DNA of 64,000 nucleotides. Source: Phenylobacterium sp. CCH9-H3. GTDB lineage: Bacteria; Pseudomonadota; Alphaproteobacteria; Caulobacterales; Caulobacteraceae. Position numbers and translations under genes: made by a program. Under the pieces are notes generated by a model that saw nothing but the letters and a program-made list of their open reading frames with translations, had not been told where the DNA came from and ran no database searches. Shown here piece after piece: positions 52,015 to 60,937 of the stretch. Within the stretch, counting starts at the first letter, position 1. Each line of letters starts with the position of its first letter. The DNA is taken from contig NZ_LSJI01000093.1 in assembly GCF_001557235.1 (NCBI RefSeq), positions 1-64,000 on the forward strand, written 5' to 3'.

Positions 52015-53013
52015 ATGGCTGCGCCCTACCGGATCTTTGGCTCGGAGATGTCGCCCTATTCCGTGAAGGTGCGATCGTACTTCCGCTTCAAGGGCGTTCC
52101 GCACGAGTGGATCCCGCGCAACGCGGACTCGGACGAAGCCTACAGGCGCTACGCCAAGCTGCCGATCGTGCCCACGGTGGCGACGCCGGAGGACGAGGGC
52201 CTGCAGGACTCGACCCCGATCCTCGAGACGATCGAAGCCCGGTTCCCGGAGCCGTCGATGCATCCGGCCGATCCGGCGCTCGCCTTCCTCTCCGCTCTCC
52301 TCGAGGAGTTCGGCGACGAGTGGGGCAACAAGCTGATGTTCCATCACCGCTGGTACGCCGACGTGGACCAGGCGGCCTCGGCCCAGACCCTGGCCCGCCT
52401 GAGCCTGCCGAACGGCACGGCCGAGCAGGTGGCGGAACGGACAAAGCTCGTCCGCGAGCGCATGACCGGGCGCGGCCACTTCGTCGGCTCCAGCGAAGCG
52501 AACGCGCCGCTGATCACCGCCTACTATCTGGAGCTTCTTGACCTCCTGGAGCCGCACCTGGCCGCGCGGAAGTATCTCTTCGGCGCGCGCCCTGCGTTCG
52601 GGGATTTCGGGCTGTCGGCGCAACTCTACGAATGTTCGGTCGACCCCACCTGCGGCGGCATGATCCGGGCCCGCGGGCCGGCCGTGCTGGACTGGTGCCA
52701 TCGCATGCTGGAGCCGCGCGTCGACGGGGCGTTCGAGGACTGGGAGAGCCTGAAGCCGACGATGGCGCCGCTGCTCGCCTACGTGGGCCGCTACTTCCTG
52801 CCGTGGTCCACGGCCAACGCGGCCGCCCTGATGGCGGGGGATCCGGAGTTCACCATCGAACTGGCCGGGGCGCCCTATACCCAACCGCCGCAGAAGTACC
52901 ACGCCAAGTCGCTGGCCGCCCTCCGGGCCCGCTATGCGCCGCTGGCCGGGAATGCGGAGCTCGCCGCGATCCTGCGCGAGGCGAACGGCCTGCCGTTCCT
53001 GCGCCCCGCCTAG
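52015..53013 (+). CDS. Glutathione S-transferase-fold protein, second of two
   Basis: 332 residues from ATG 52015, with GGGGAGGAAG upstream. The N-terminal domain begins YRIFGSEMSPYSVKVRSYFR and has LQDSTPILETIE. The C-terminal part has FGDEWGNKLMFHHRWYAD and PAFGDFGLSAQLYEC. The shared FGDEW-x-x-K-x-MFH-x-RW block shows it is a paralogue of the protein at 50058-51086. Downstream lies the aldose epimerase gene after 33 bases. Confidence 0.83.
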   Translation: MAAPYRIFGSEMSPYSVKVRSYFRFKGVPHEWIPRNADSDEAYRRYAKLPIVPTVATPEDEGLQDSTPILETIEARFPEPSMHPADPALAFLSALLEEFGDEWGNKLMFHHRWYADVDQAASAQTLARLSLPNGTAEQVAERTKLVRERMTGRGHFVGSSEANAPLITAYYLELLDLLEPHLAARKYLFGARPAFGDFGLSAQLYECSVDPTCGGMIRARGPAVLDWCHRMLEPRVDGAFEDWESLKPTMAPLLAYVGRYFLPWSTANAAALMAGDPEFTIELAGAPYTQPPQKYHAKSLAALRARYAPLAGNAELAAILREANGLPFLRPA

Positions 53014-53046
53014 GCGCGGCCGGCCGGGGCGGGCTATCAAGGCGGC

Positions 53047-53901
53047 ATGGCGCGTGAAACTCTCCAGGCGGGCGGCCTGCGGCTGGACTTCGATCCGGAC
53101 CTCGGCGGCGCGATCCTGTCGCTCACCCACGAGGGGGAGGACCTGCTGCGCCCCACGCCCGACGGCGCCACCGACGTGCTGGAGACGGCTTGCTTCCCGC
53201 TCGTGCCCTACGCCAACCGCATCGCCGACGGCCGCTTCACCTTCGCCGGCCGGACCGCCGCGCTCAGCCGGAACATGGCCGGCCAGGCCCATCCGCTGCA
53301 CGGCGACGGCTGGCGTGGGGCCTGGCAGGTGGAGGCGAAAGGCGCGGACTTCGTCACCCTGGTCTTCGAGCCCGCGGCGACCGAGTGGCCTTGGCGCTAT
53401 CGGGCCCGCCAGACGTTCCGGCTGACGCCCGATGGTTCGACCTTCGAGATGAATGTTCTGAATGGGGCGGACACGCCGGGGCCGTTCGGCGTGGGGTTCC
53501 ATCCCTACTTCCCGCACAGCGCGACGGCGCGCCTGACGGCCCGGACGACCGGTGTCTGGCAGGCTTCCGCCGACCTGCTGCCGACCGAGCTCGTGGCCGC
53601 CGCGCCGTGGGCGGATGGGGCGCCGGTGCGCAGCGAGCGTCTTGTGGACCACTGCCACACCGGCTGGACCGGTCCCGCGCGGATCGACCTGGGTCCCGGC
53701 CGGCCGAGCCTTGAGGTCACCGCCACCTCGGAGCTGGGTTGCCTGCATGTCTTCGCGCCGCCGGCGGAGGACTTCTTCTGCGTCGAGCCGGTCAGCCACG
53801 CCCCGAACGCCCTGAACATGATCGATCCGGCGGCGCACGGCATGCGGGTGCTGTCCCCTGGCGAGAACCTGTCGGCCTGGATGCGTATCGCTCTAATGTG
53901 A
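53047..53901 (+). CDS. Aldose 1-epimerase (galactose mutarotase family)
   Basis: 284 residues. The catalytic His lies in GVGFHPYFPHS and the catalytic Glu in FFCVEPVSHAPNALN near the C-terminus. HPLHGDGWRGAW is also typical. It interconverts the anomers of free sugars such as xylose or galactose in the cytoplasm. It leads into the xylan locus, and its stop codon lies inside a palindrome that looks like an operator for the next operon. Confidence 0.88.
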   Translation: MARETLQAGGLRLDFDPDLGGAILSLTHEGEDLLRPTPDGATDVLETACFPLVPYANRIADGRFTFAGRTAALSRNMAGQAHPLHGDGWRGAWQVEAKGADFVTLVFEPAATEWPWRYRARQTFRLTPDGSTFEMNVLNGADTPGPFGVGFHPYFPHSATARLTARTTGVWQASADLLPTELVAAAPWADGAPVRSERLVDHCHTGWTGPARIDLGPGRPSLEVTATSELGCLHVFAPPAEDFFCVEPVSHAPNALNMIDPAAHGMRVLSPGENLSAWMRIALM

Positions 53902-53912
53902 GCGCTAACATT
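53895..53912. promoter_or_regulatory. LacI-type palindrome before the GH43 operon
   Basis: AATGTGAGCGCTAACATT is an 18-bp dyad with one mismatched pair around AGCGCT. This is the centre typical of LacI-family operators, including the xylose-responsive regulator of Caulobacter (from memory). It overlaps the epimerase stop and lies about 85 bases before the GH43 start. Confidence 0.55.
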
Positions 53913-53922
53913 TCTGCTTGAA

Positions 53923-53933
53923 AGGTCTGACCA
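53923..53933. promoter_or_regulatory. FadR/UxuR-type GntR operator, copy 1
   Basis: AGGTCTGACCA differs by one base from the perfect dyad TGGTCTGACCA found between manD and GH67. The pattern T-x-G-T-n-n-n-A-C-x-A is the general one for FadR-subfamily GntR proteins. It lies 64 bases before the GH43 start. Confidence 0.6.
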
Positions 53934-53996
53934 CCTCCGGCACAACGTCACGCATGCGGCGGCGCAAGACCGCCTGAGGAGACGTAAGGAGGGCGT

Positions 53997-55685
53997 GTGG
54001 CGGCGAGGTCGCGAAGGCAGGTGCTGTCGCTCGGCGCGGCCGCGCTCGTGGCGCTCGCGCTGGTTAGCCCGGCGTCGGCCGCCGAGGCCCGCTTCGACTG
54101 GTTCGAGTATCGCGGCCATGATCCTGCCGGCGTCACGCCGCTGAAGCCCGGCGAGTACCGCAACCCGATCCTGCGCGGCTTTTATCCTGATCCTAGCCTC
54201 ACGCGGGTTGGCGACGACTTCTATCTCGTCACCTCGACCTTTGCCTATTTCCCGGGCCTGCCGGTGTTCCATAGCCGCGACCTGGTGAACTGGACCCAGA
54301 TCGGCAACGCGATCGACCGGCCGGACCAGCTGGATTTCAAGGACCTCGGCCTCTCCCGCGGGGTGTTCGCCCCGACCATCAGCCACCGGGACGGGACGTT
54401 CTACATCCTGAACACCTGCGTCGACTGCGGCGGCAACTACCTGATCACCGCGAAGGATCCGTCCGGGCCATGGTCAGACCCGATCTGGATCAAGGACGTT
54501 GACGGCATCGATCCCTCGTTCTTCTTCGACGAGGATGGACGAACCTGGCTGCTCAACAACGGTCCGCCGGAAGGCGCGCCGCTCTACCCCGGCCACCGCG
54601 CCATCTGGATCCAGGAATTCGACCTCGCCGCCCGCAAGCCCATCGGCCCGCGCAAGGTGCTGGTGAACGGCGGCGTCGATCTCTCGACCAAGCCGATCTG
54701 GATCGAGGGGCCCCACATCTTCAAGCGGGGCGGCTGGTACTATCTGAGCTGCGCGGAGGGCGGCACGGCGGAGGGCCACTCGCAGGTGATCCTGCGCAGC
54801 CGGAACGTGCTGGGTCCCTATGAGCCGTGGTCCGGAAATCCGATCCTGACCCAGCGCGGCCTGCCCCGCGGCCGGCCGCACCCGATCACCTCCGCCGGCC
54901 ATGCCCAGCTGGTGCAAACGGCCAAGGGTGAGTGGTGGGCCAGTTTCCTGGCGACCCAGCCGTACGCCGGCGACTTCTACAACACCGGCCGTGAAACCTT
55001 CCTGTTGCCGGTCAAGTGGACGGACGACGGCTGGCCCGTGATCCTGCCGTCCGGCCAGGCGATCCCACGCACGCATCGGCGGCCGGACCTGCCGCCGGCG
55101 CCGGCCGGGACGCCGCCCGAGAGGGAGGAGTTCGACGGCAAGGCGCTGGGGCCAGAGTGGATGACGATCCGCAATCCGCGCGGGCCCTGGTATCGCCTCG
55201 ACGCCGGAACGCTGGTGCTGGAGGGCGCCGAACCCCTGGGCGGTTCCGGCCATCCCGCCTATGCCGGCCGTCGCCAGCAGCACGTGAACGCCGAGGCGGC
55301 GACGCGCGTGCGGTTCACGCCGGCGCGCGGGGGCGATCGCGCCGGGCTGGTCGCCCTGCAGAGCCCTGACTTCTTCTACGCCCTGACGGTTGGGCGAGAG
55401 GGCGGGGCCATGGTCGTCGCCCTGGAGCGTCGCGCCGGACCCAAGGCGCCGGTGAACGGCGAGGTCGTCGCCACTGCGCCCGTTCCGGCCGGCCAGCCGG
55501 TCGAGCTCAAGATCACGGCGCGCGGCGGCCGCTACGACTTCGCCTACGCCCTGGCGCCCGGCCGCTGGACCACGCTCGCCGCCGACCAGGACGGCACGAT
55601 CCTTTCCACCAAGACGGCCGGCGGCTTCGTCGGCGCGACCTTCGGGCTCTATGCCTACAGCCCGGCCCGGCCGGACGGAGACTGA
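53997..55685 (+). CDS. GH43 beta-xylosidase/arabinofuranosidase, secreted
   Basis: 562 residues from GTG 53997, with AAGGAGG upstream. The signal sequence has RSRRQVLSLGAAALVALA. The five-blade propeller has its catalytic base Asp65 in RGFYPDPSLTRV, the pKa-modulating Asp in GIDPSFFFDEDG and the acid Glu in IEGPHIFKRG. A C-terminal beta-sandwich (EEFDGKALGPEWMTIRNP) follows, as in GH43 xylosidases of the longer type. It removes xylose or arabinose from xylan fragments. It lies 1 base before the GH3 gene and forms one operon with it. Confidence 0.9.
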   Translation: MAARSRRQVLSLGAAALVALALVSPASAAEARFDWFEYRGHDPAGVTPLKPGEYRNPILRGFYPDPSLTRVGDDFYLVTSTFAYFPGLPVFHSRDLVNWTQIGNAIDRPDQLDFKDLGLSRGVFAPTISHRDGTFYILNTCVDCGGNYLITAKDPSGPWSDPIWIKDVDGIDPSFFFDEDGRTWLLNNGPPEGAPLYPGHRAIWIQEFDLAARKPIGPRKVLVNGGVDLSTKPIWIEGPHIFKRGGWYYLSCAEGGTAEGHSQVILRSRNVLGPYEPWSGNPILTQRGLPRGRPHPITSAGHAQLVQTAKGEWWASFLATQPYAGDFYNTGRETFLLPVKWTDDGWPVILPSGQAIPRTHRRPDLPPAPAGTPPEREEFDGKALGPEWMTIRNPRGPWYRLDAGTLVLEGAEPLGGSGHPAYAGRRQQHVNAEAATRVRFTPARGGDRAGLVALQSPDFFYALTVGREGGAMVVALERRAGPKAPVNGEVVATAPVPAGQPVELKITARGGRYDFAYALAPGRWTTLAADQDGTILSTKTAGGFVGATFGLYAYSPARPDGD

Positions 55686-55686
55686 C

Positions 55687-58065
55687 ATGACGACCCTGAC
55701 CCGCCGCCGCTTCGGCGCCAGCCTCGCCGTCCTGGCCAGCCCGCTTGCGGCGCCTGCCGCCCACGCGCAGGGGCGGCCGCTCTACAAGGATCCCAAGACG
55801 CCGATCCCGGCCCGCGTCGACGACCTTCTCGGTCGCATGACGCTGGAGGAGAAGGTCGCCCAGATGGTCGGCATCTGGCTGAACAAGGAACAGATCCAGA
55901 CGGCCGAGGCCGAGTTCTCGCCGGAAGCCGCGTCCAAGGCCTTCCCGCATGGCCTGGGTCAGATCTCGCGCCCCTCCGACCGCCGCGGCGCCAAGGCGGG
56001 CGCCTTCGCCGGCGCCGAACCCGGGACGGTCAACCGCACGCCCGCCGAGACTGCCCGCTACATCAACGCCGCCCAGAAATGGGCGATGGAGAAGACCCGC
56101 CTGGGGATCCCGCTGCTGATGCACGACGAAGCGCTGCACGGCTATGTGGCCCGCGAGTCCACCAGCTTCCCGCAGGCGATCGCCCTGGCTTCCACCTGGG
56201 ATCCGGAGACGGTCGAGAAGGTCTTCGCGATCACCGCCCGCGAGATGCGGCTGCGCGGCTCCAACATCGCGCTGGCGCCGGTGGTGGACGTGGCGCGCGA
56301 CCCCCGCTGGGGCCGGATCGAGGAGACCTATGGCGAGGATCCCCACCTCTGCGCCGAGATCGGCCTGGCCGCCATCCGAGGGTTCCAGGGACGCACCCTG
56401 CCGCTGGCCAAGGACAAGGTGTTCGTCACGCTGAAGCACATGACGGGGCACGGCCAGCCGGAGAGCGGGACCAACATCGGCCCGGCCCAGATCTCGGAAC
56501 GGACCCTGCGGGAGAACTTCTTCCCGCCCTTCGAGCGCGCGGTGAAGGAGGCCAACGTCCGCGCGGTGATGCCGTCGTACAACGAGATCGACGGGGTTCC
56601 CTCGCACGCCAACCGCTGGCTGCTGCACGACGTGCTGCGCGAAGAGTGGGGCTTCCAGGGCGCCACCCTGAGCGACTACTTCGCGATCCGCGAGATGGTC
56701 ACCCGCCACAAGATGTACGAGACGCTGGACGATGCGGCGGTGGCGGCGATCAAGGCGGGCGTCGACGTCGAGCTGCCCGATGGCGAGGCCTACAACCGCC
56801 TGCCGGAGCTGGTGCGGGCCGGCCGGATCAGCCAGGCTGAGATCGACGCCGCCGTGCGCCGGGTCCTGACGCTGAAGTTCGAGGGCGGCTTCTTCGAGAA
56901 CCCCTACGGCGACCTGAAGAACGCCGACCGGCTGACCGCCGCGCCCGACGCCATCGCCCTGGCCCGGCAGGCCGCCGCCAAGGCCATGGTGCTGCTCAAG
57001 AACGACAAGGGCCTGCTGCCGCTGGACGCCGGCAAGGTCGGCCGTCTGGCCGTGCTGGGCACGCATGCCCGCGACACGCCGATCGGCGGCTACAGCGACA
57101 TCCCCCGCAAGGTGGTGAGCGTGCTGGAGGGCCTGCAGGCCGAGGCCAAGGGCCGGTTCCAGGTCGACTACGCCGAGGCGGTCCGCATCACCGAGAGCCG
57201 GGTCTGGGCCGCCGACGAGGTCAAGCTGGTCGATCCCGCGGTGAACGCCCGGCTGATCGCCGAGGCCGTGGAGGTCGCCAGGAAGGCCGACGTGGTGCTG
57301 ATGGTGCTGGGCGACAACGAACAGACCAGCCGCGAGGCCTGGGCCGATAACCACCTGGGCGACCGCGACAGCCTGGACCTGATCGGACAGCAGAACGACC
57401 TGGCTCAGGCGATCTTCGCCCTGGGCAAGCCCACGATTGTGCTGCTGCTCAACGGGCGGCCCCTGTCGGTGACCTTGTTGGCCGAGAAGGCCGACGCCCT
57501 GATCGAGGGCTGGTACCTGGGGCAGGAGACGGGCCACGCGGTGGCCGACGTCCTGTTCGGCCGGGTCAATCCGGGCGGCAAGCTGCCGGTGACCATCGCC
57601 CGCAACGCCGGTCAGCTGCCGGTGCTCTACAACGCCAAGCCCAGCGCCCGCCGCGGCTACCTCTTCGCCGACGCGGCCCCGCTCTATCCCTTCGGCTTCG
57701 GCCTCTCCTACACGACCTTCGAGATCGGAACGCCCCGGCCCGCGCGCGCCACCATCGGCGCCGGCGAAAGCGTGCGGATCGAGGTGGATGTGACGAACAC
57801 GGGCGCGCGGGCGGGCGACGAGGTGGTGCAGATCTACCTGCGCGACGAGGCCGCGTCGGTGACCCGGCCGGTGAAGGAACTGAAGGCGTTCCGGCGCGTG
57901 ACCCTGGCGCCCGGCGAGAAGCGCACCGTGGCGTTCGAGCTGACGCCGGCCGACCTCGCCATCTGGAACATCGACATGAAGCGGGTTGTGGAGCCGGGCA
58001 AGTTCACGGTGATGGCCGGCGGCGACAGCCGCGACGTCAAGTCGGCGTCGTTCACCGTGACCTAG
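55687..58065 (+). CDS. GH3 beta-xylosidase/glucosidase, secreted
   Basis: 792 residues. A Tat-like signal (TRRRFGASLAVLASPLAAPA) is followed by the GH3 (alpha/beta)8 domain with HDEALHGYVARESTSFPQAI, then VFVTLKHMTGHGQPE and the nucleophile Asp in GATLSDYFAIREM near residue 330. The second sandwich domain and a fibronectin-like C-terminal domain (VDVTNTGARAGDEVVQIYLR) follow. It hydrolyses xylo- or gluco-oligosaccharides in the periplasm. Its context with GH43 and GH67 favours xylosidase activity. Confidence 0.9.
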   Translation: MTTLTRRRFGASLAVLASPLAAPAAHAQGRPLYKDPKTPIPARVDDLLGRMTLEEKVAQMVGIWLNKEQIQTAEAEFSPEAASKAFPHGLGQISRPSDRRGAKAGAFAGAEPGTVNRTPAETARYINAAQKWAMEKTRLGIPLLMHDEALHGYVARESTSFPQAIALASTWDPETVEKVFAITAREMRLRGSNIALAPVVDVARDPRWGRIEETYGEDPHLCAEIGLAAIRGFQGRTLPLAKDKVFVTLKHMTGHGQPESGTNIGPAQISERTLRENFFPPFERAVKEANVRAVMPSYNEIDGVPSHANRWLLHDVLREEWGFQGATLSDYFAIREMVTRHKMYETLDDAAVAAIKAGVDVELPDGEAYNRLPELVRAGRISQAEIDAAVRRVLTLKFEGGFFENPYGDLKNADRLTAAPDAIALARQAAAKAMVLLKNDKGLLPLDAGKVGRLAVLGTHARDTPIGGYSDIPRKVVSVLEGLQAEAKGRFQVDYAEAVRITESRVWAADEVKLVDPAVNARLIAEAVEVARKADVVLMVLGDNEQTSREAWADNHLGDRDSLDLIGQQNDLAQAIFALGKPTIVLLLNGRPLSVTLLAEKADALIEGWYLGQETGHAVADVLFGRVNPGGKLPVTIARNAGQLPVLYNAKPSARRGYLFADAAPLYPFGFGLSYTTFEIGTPRPARATIGAGESVRIEVDVTNTGARAGDEVVQIYLRDEAASVTRPVKELKAFRRVTLAPGEKRTVAFELTPADLAIWNIDMKRVVEPGKFTVMAGGDSRDVKSASFTVT

Positions 58066-58086
58066 GTCGAGCCAGCAGCGCCGGGC

Positions 58087-58668
58087 TCAGTCCTGGTCCC
58101 AGGATCGGTCCCGCGGCTTCCGCGGCGCCAATAGGCCGGGGTAGGGCGCCTTGCCGATGCGGTACTCGCACCAGACGTCGCCCTTCGGGCACTCGAAGGT
58201 CTTGTCGAACACCTTCTTGAGCTTGGGACTGACGACCGGGTAGGTCGGCGCCGTCTCCGCGCCCTTGGCCAGCGCCTCGTCGCAGGCGGCCCGCTCGGCC
58301 TTGGTCAGGGCGAGGAGGTCCGCGGTTCGGCATCCAAGCTTCGCCCGCAACGCCGCGCGGGTCCCATCGGGCTCCGGCGCGTCGGAGGGACGGACCCGCC
58401 AATCCAGGCTGGGTGTTGCGCTCGCCGTGGGCGCCGCGAGGCGGTTGGCCGGAGCCTTGGGGCCCGGGCTGGCCGCAAGGCTCGGCGATGACGGCGCCCG
58501 GGGCTCCGCCTTGGATGGCGGCGGCAGCTCCAGAAGCGTGACCTGGATGGCGCGGGGCTCGGGCGTCTGCGGCGCCGTCCTGGCGATCAGAAGGGCGGCC
58601 AGCAGCGCGTGGAGAGCCGCTGCGACGACGAGCGCCAAGGATCGATGCGAAGGCGAGCGTTTTCGCAA
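58087..58668 (-). CDS. Membrane-anchored proline-rich protein, TonB-like N-terminus
   Basis: 193 residues. A short basic N-terminus and one membrane helix (ALVVAAALHALLAALLIA) are followed by a Pro/Ala-rich stretch (LLELPPPSKAEPRAPSSP), the layout of TonB. The C-terminal TonB fold is not apparent. Instead there is a ~90-residue domain with four Cys (LGCRTADLLALTKAERAACD; FECPKGDVWCEYRIG). It is convergent with the GH3 gene. Function unknown. Confidence 0.65.
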   Translation of the reverse strand: MRKRSPSHRSLALVVAAALHALLAALLIARTAPQTPEPRAIQVTLLELPPPSKAEPRAPSSPSLAASPGPKAPANRLAAPTASATPSLDWRVRPSDAPEPDGTRAALRAKLGCRTADLLALTKAERAACDEALAKGAETAPTYPVVSPKLKKVFDKTFECPKGDVWCEYRIGKAPYPGLLAPRKPRDRSWDQD

Positions 58669-58790
58669 GGAGACGTCCCCACGCGGCGCCGGTTCGCCCG
58701 CGGGGAAGGGGTTAGGTCTGCAGTGCGGCCGGGATGTTGCCGCTGTGTATCGGCGGCGGCGAAATCATAGGCCGCGTCGGGGGCTCCACG

Positions 58791-59537
58791 TCAGATCGCC
58801 ACCCGTTTGGCCACCTGGCTGCGGCGCGCCTTGCTCTCCTGCTGAGCCTTCTCCAGCGCCTCGGTCTCGGTGGCGTGGAGGAGATGCTCGATCACGCGCT
58901 CCAGGTGGTCGCGCATGGCCTGGCGAGCCTCGGCGGGATCGTGCGCCTTCAGGGCGTCGAGCACGCGCCGGTGCTCCTCTATCCGCGGCTCCAGGCCGCC
59001 GCCGCGCGCGCGGCTCAGGATCGCGCGGGCCAGGGGCGAGCGGTTGCGCAGCTCCCACAGGTTCTCGACCGTGGCGATGATCGCCCCGTTCCCGGTCGAG
59101 CGGGCGATCACCATGTGGAATTCCTTGTCCGCGTCCTCGCCCTTGAGCTCGTCCTGGTCGGCCATCAGGCCCAGCAGGCGCTCCAGTTCGGCGATCGCCT
59201 CCTCGTCGATGGTGGCGGCCGCCAGAGCGCACGCCTCGCCCTCGAACAGGCGCCGCGCCTCGATCAGTTCGAAGGCGCCGATCTCGACGTCGTAGGCCGA
59301 GGCGGTGAGGGGCATCTGGGCGCGGGTGACATAGATGCCGAGGCCGTGGCGCGCCTCGATCATGCCCAGCATCTCGAGCGCGATCAGCGCCTCGCGCAGG
59401 GTGGGCCGGCTGACGCCGTACTGATCGGCCAGTTCGCGCTCGGTGGGCAGGCGCTCGCCGACCTTGTACGTCCCCGCCTCGATCTCGGCGGCAATGGAGT
59501 CGGCGAGACGCCGGTAGAGCTTGCCGCTGACGGCCAT
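58791..59537 (-). CDS. FadR-type GntR regulator of the glucuronoxylan locus
   Basis: 248 residues from ATG 59537, with AGGAG upstream; longer starts at 59552 and 59594 are open. The winged helix reads LADSIAAEIEAGTYKVGERLPTERELADQYGVSRPTLREALIALEMLG. The FCD helical domain follows (FELIEARRLFEGEACALAAA; SRARGGGLEPRIEEHRRVLDALKA, with the metal-binding His). UxuR/ExuR-type members bind uronate intermediates. TGGTCTGACCA-type dyads in front of GH43 and between manD and GH67 match the operator pattern of this family. It lies 86 bases downstream of manD on the same strand. Confidence 0.88.
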   Translation of the reverse strand: MAVSGKLYRRLADSIAAEIEAGTYKVGERLPTERELADQYGVSRPTLREALIALEMLGMIEARHGLGIYVTRAQMPLTASAYDVEIGAFELIEARRLFEGEACALAAATIDEEAIAELERLLGLMADQDELKGEDADKEFHMVIARSTGNGAIIATVENLWELRNRSPLARAILSRARGGGLEPRIEEHRRVLDALKAHDPAEARQAMRDHLERVIEHLLHATETEALEKAQQESKARRSQVAKRVAI

Positions 59538-59623
59538 GGACTCCTGACGCATATCTGCTGCGCGTCCACTGGGACGCCGGGCGTTCGATACCATGAGTCA
59601 GGACCGCTTGCCGAACCTGCGCC

Positions 59624-60835
59624 TCACCAGTCGTGCATCGTCCCGTCCTGCAGCCGCGCCACGGGCAGGTAGGCGCGGCGGTAGGGGAACTTCGCCGCCG
59701 CCGCCTCGTCGATGTCGACCCCCAGGCCCGGCGACTCGCCGGGGTGCAGCTGGCCGTCGGCGAAGGCATAGGCGTGCGGGAACACCGGGTCCGTCTCGGC
59801 GGTGTGGCGCATGTACTCCTGGACCCCGAAGTTCGGGATCGACAGGTCCACATGCAGCGCCGCCGCCATCGACACCGGCGACAGGTCGGTGGCGCCGTGG
59901 CAGCCCGTCCGCACGCCGTGGAGGTCGGCGAAGGCCGCGATCCGCCGCAGGTGGGTGATGCCGCCGGCGTGGGTGACGGTGGCGCGGATGTAGTCGATTA
60001 GCTGGTTCTCGATCAGGGCCTTGCAGTCCCAGATCGAGTTGAAGATCTCGCCCACCGCGATGGGCGTGGTCGTGTGCTGGCGGATCAGGCGGAAGGCGTC
60101 CTGGTTCTCGGCCGGCGTCGGGTCCTCGATCCAGAAGGGGCGATAGGGCTCCAGGTCCTTGCCCAGGCGCGCCGCCTCGATGGGCTTCAGCCGGTGGTGG
60201 ACGTCGTGGAGAAGGTGGATATCCCAGCCCAGCGCCTCGCGCGCCGCGGCGAAGAGTTCGGGCACGACCGGAAGGTAGCGCTCGGTGGACCAGACGGTTT
60301 CGGTGGGCAGGTCGGCGTCGGCGGGCTCGTAGAAGAACTTGTCCTTCGAGACGCCGTACGTACCCTTCATGCCCGGCACGCCGGTCTGCAGGCGCACCGC
60401 CCGGTATCCCGCCGCCTGATATTCGCGCGCGCGGGCGATGGTGTCGTCTACCGTTTCGCCATTGGCGTGGCCGTAGACCATGACGCCGCTACGGCTGGCC
60501 CCGCCCAGCAGCTGATAGACCGGCAGGCCGGCCAGCTTTCCCTTGATGTCCCACAGGGCCATGTCCACGGCGGCGATCGACGTCATGGTCACGGGCCCGC
60601 GGCGCCAGTAGGCGCCCTTGTAGAGATACTGCCAGATGTCCTCGATCCGGTGCGCGTCGCGGCCGATCAGGCAGGGGATCACGTGGTCGTCCAGATAGCT
60701 CTTCACCGACAGCTCGCGGCCGTTCAGCGTCGCATCGCCCACGCCCGTGACCCCGTCGGAGGTCTCGATCTTGAGCGTGACGAAGTTCCGTCCCGGGCAG
60801 GTGACGATCGTCTTGGCGGCGGTGATCTTGGGCAT
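59624..60835 (-). CDS. manD: D-mannonate dehydratase, enolase superfamily
   Basis: 403 residues, the exact usual length. ATG 60835 is preceded by AAAGG. It begins [20 protein letters not shown], and the metal ligands of the barrel are visible as Asp in [12 protein letters not shown], Glu in PFWIEDPTP and Glu in [23 protein letters not shown] and the C-terminal [14 protein letters not shown] are characteristic of ManD. It dehydrates D-mannonate to 2-keto-3-deoxygluconate, the step after uronate isomerase and mannonate oxidoreductase, which are not in the window. It handles the glucuronate released by the divergent GH67 enzyme. Confidence 0.92.
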   Translation of the reverse strand: MPKITAAKTIVTCPGRNFVTLKIETSDGVTGVGDATLNGRELSVKSYLDDHVIPCLIGRDAHRIEDIWQYLYKGAYWRRGPVTMTSIAAVDMALWDIKGKLAGLPVYQLLGGASRSGVMVYGHANGETVDDTIARAREYQAAGYRAVRLQTGVPGMKGTYGVSKDKFFYEPADADLPTETVWSTERYLPVVPELFAAAREALGWDIHLLHDVHHRLKPIEAARLGKDLEPYRPFWIEDPTPAENQDAFRLIRQHTTTPIAVGEIFNSIWDCKALIENQLIDYIRATVTHAGGITHLRRIAAFADLHGVRTGCHGATDLSPVSMAAALHVDLSIPNFGVQEYMRHTAETDPVFPHAYAFADGQLHPGESPGLGVDIDEAAAAKFPYRRAYLPVARLQDGTMHDW

Positions 60836-60879
60836 GGAGGCCTTTCGCGGACGCTTCTGCCTAGGCTGCGACAGAGGGG

Positions 60880-60908
60880 TTGTCAACGAGGTGGTCTGAC
60901 CAATAGAA
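60880..60908 (+). promoter_or_regulatory. FadR/UxuR-type GntR operator, copy 2, in the manD/GH67 divergent promoter
   Basis: TGGTCTGACCA (60892-60902) is a perfect 11-bp dyad. It lies directly downstream of a TTGTCA (60880-60885) that could be the -35 box of the GH67 promoter, so binding would block it. A near-identical copy lies before GH43. Confidence 0.65.
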
Positions 60909-60937
60909 CGCTAATGTCTCGACCACTGGAGCTCTCG

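Noticed and set aside
60074..60937. N-terminal extension of the GH67 frame across manD
   Set aside because: It is antisense to manD. A signal peptide and ribosome binding site mark the start at 60938.
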